Source of the DNA: Bacillota bacterium
GTDB lineage: Bacteria > Bacillota > Negativicutes > DSM-13327
Reading direction: 5' to 3'
DNA length: 64,000 nucleotides
Assembly (NCBI GenBank): GCA_017889585.1
Contig: JAGFZX010000009.1
Coordinates: forward strand, 27,043 to 91,042
Every line of letters starts with the position of its first letter. Within the stretch, counting starts at the first letter, position 1. Shown one piece after another: positions 63,998-64,000 of the stretch. The notes beneath the pieces were generated by a model. The model was given only the letters and a program-made list of their open reading frames with translations. It ran no database searches and was not told the DNA's origin. The translations under genes and the position numbers were made by a program.

Positions 63998-64000
63998 GTT

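Overview
The window is a dense bacterial chromosome segment, mostly on the minus strand and roughly 40 % GC by eye. It most likely comes from an endospore-forming, diderm Firmicute of the Negativicutes (Sporomusaceae-like, for example a Pelosinus relative; this placement is inference). Three things point there. Spore genes are present (gpr, spoIIP, yqfC, yqfD). The order of housekeeping genes is the classic Firmicute one. A signal-peptide-bearing LptA/OstA-like protein implies an outer membrane with LPS transport.

Layout. 1-5570: trmK (cut by the left edge), a four-gene tRNA operon (Asn, CAU-anticodon, Glu, Val), sigA, dnaG and a dGTPase-like HD protein. 5675-11857: the divergent lptA-like gene, the PPDK regulatory kinase, glyS and glyQ behind a T-box leader, a UBA-DUF4342 protein and recO. 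11918-19866: yqzL, a CNNM/CBS membrane protein, era, cdd, dgkA, ybeY, pgpH, yqfD and yqfC, with phoH missing from its usual place. 20115-25289: a HerA-like ATPase, a small membrane protein, floA, nfeD, yqeY and rpsU. 25386-35581: a heat-shock operon read right to left as CIRCE, hrcA, group III chaperonin, grpE, dnaK, dnaJ, prmA, rsmE, mtaB and a HIT protein. 35601-47696: hemW, lepA, an unknown gene, spoIIP, gpr, divergent rpsT, holA, a small accessory insert (broken and intact DJ-1/PfpI genes and a GNAT gene), comEC and comEA. 47959-53613: plus-strand purB and patB, then leuS with its own T-box. 53692-64000: a more accessory region with an unknown gene, an LCP protein, a DacF-type carboxypeptidase, a coupled Nramp-like transporter and Mg2+-sensor-like pair, a GH73 glucosaminidase, three unknown genes, SAM-I riboswitch-controlled metA, and larE.

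How it works together. Most of the window is core information processing: replication and transcription initiation, tRNA charging, rRNA and tRNA modification, ribosomal proteins and proteostasis. Spore-formation and competence genes are interleaved in the usual Firmicute way. Regulation is visible in the DNA as one CIRCE operator with a strong promoter, two T-boxes, one SAM-I riboswitch, several clear sigma-A promoters and many intrinsic terminators.

The least ordinary parts are: the archaeal-type (group III) chaperonin inside the dnaK operon; the ATGA-coupled pair of an Nramp-family transporter with altered metal-site motifs and a soluble PRC/MgtE_N/CBS protein; a degenerate family of intergenic repeats; several long inverted repeats; and a pseudogene next to its intact paralogue.
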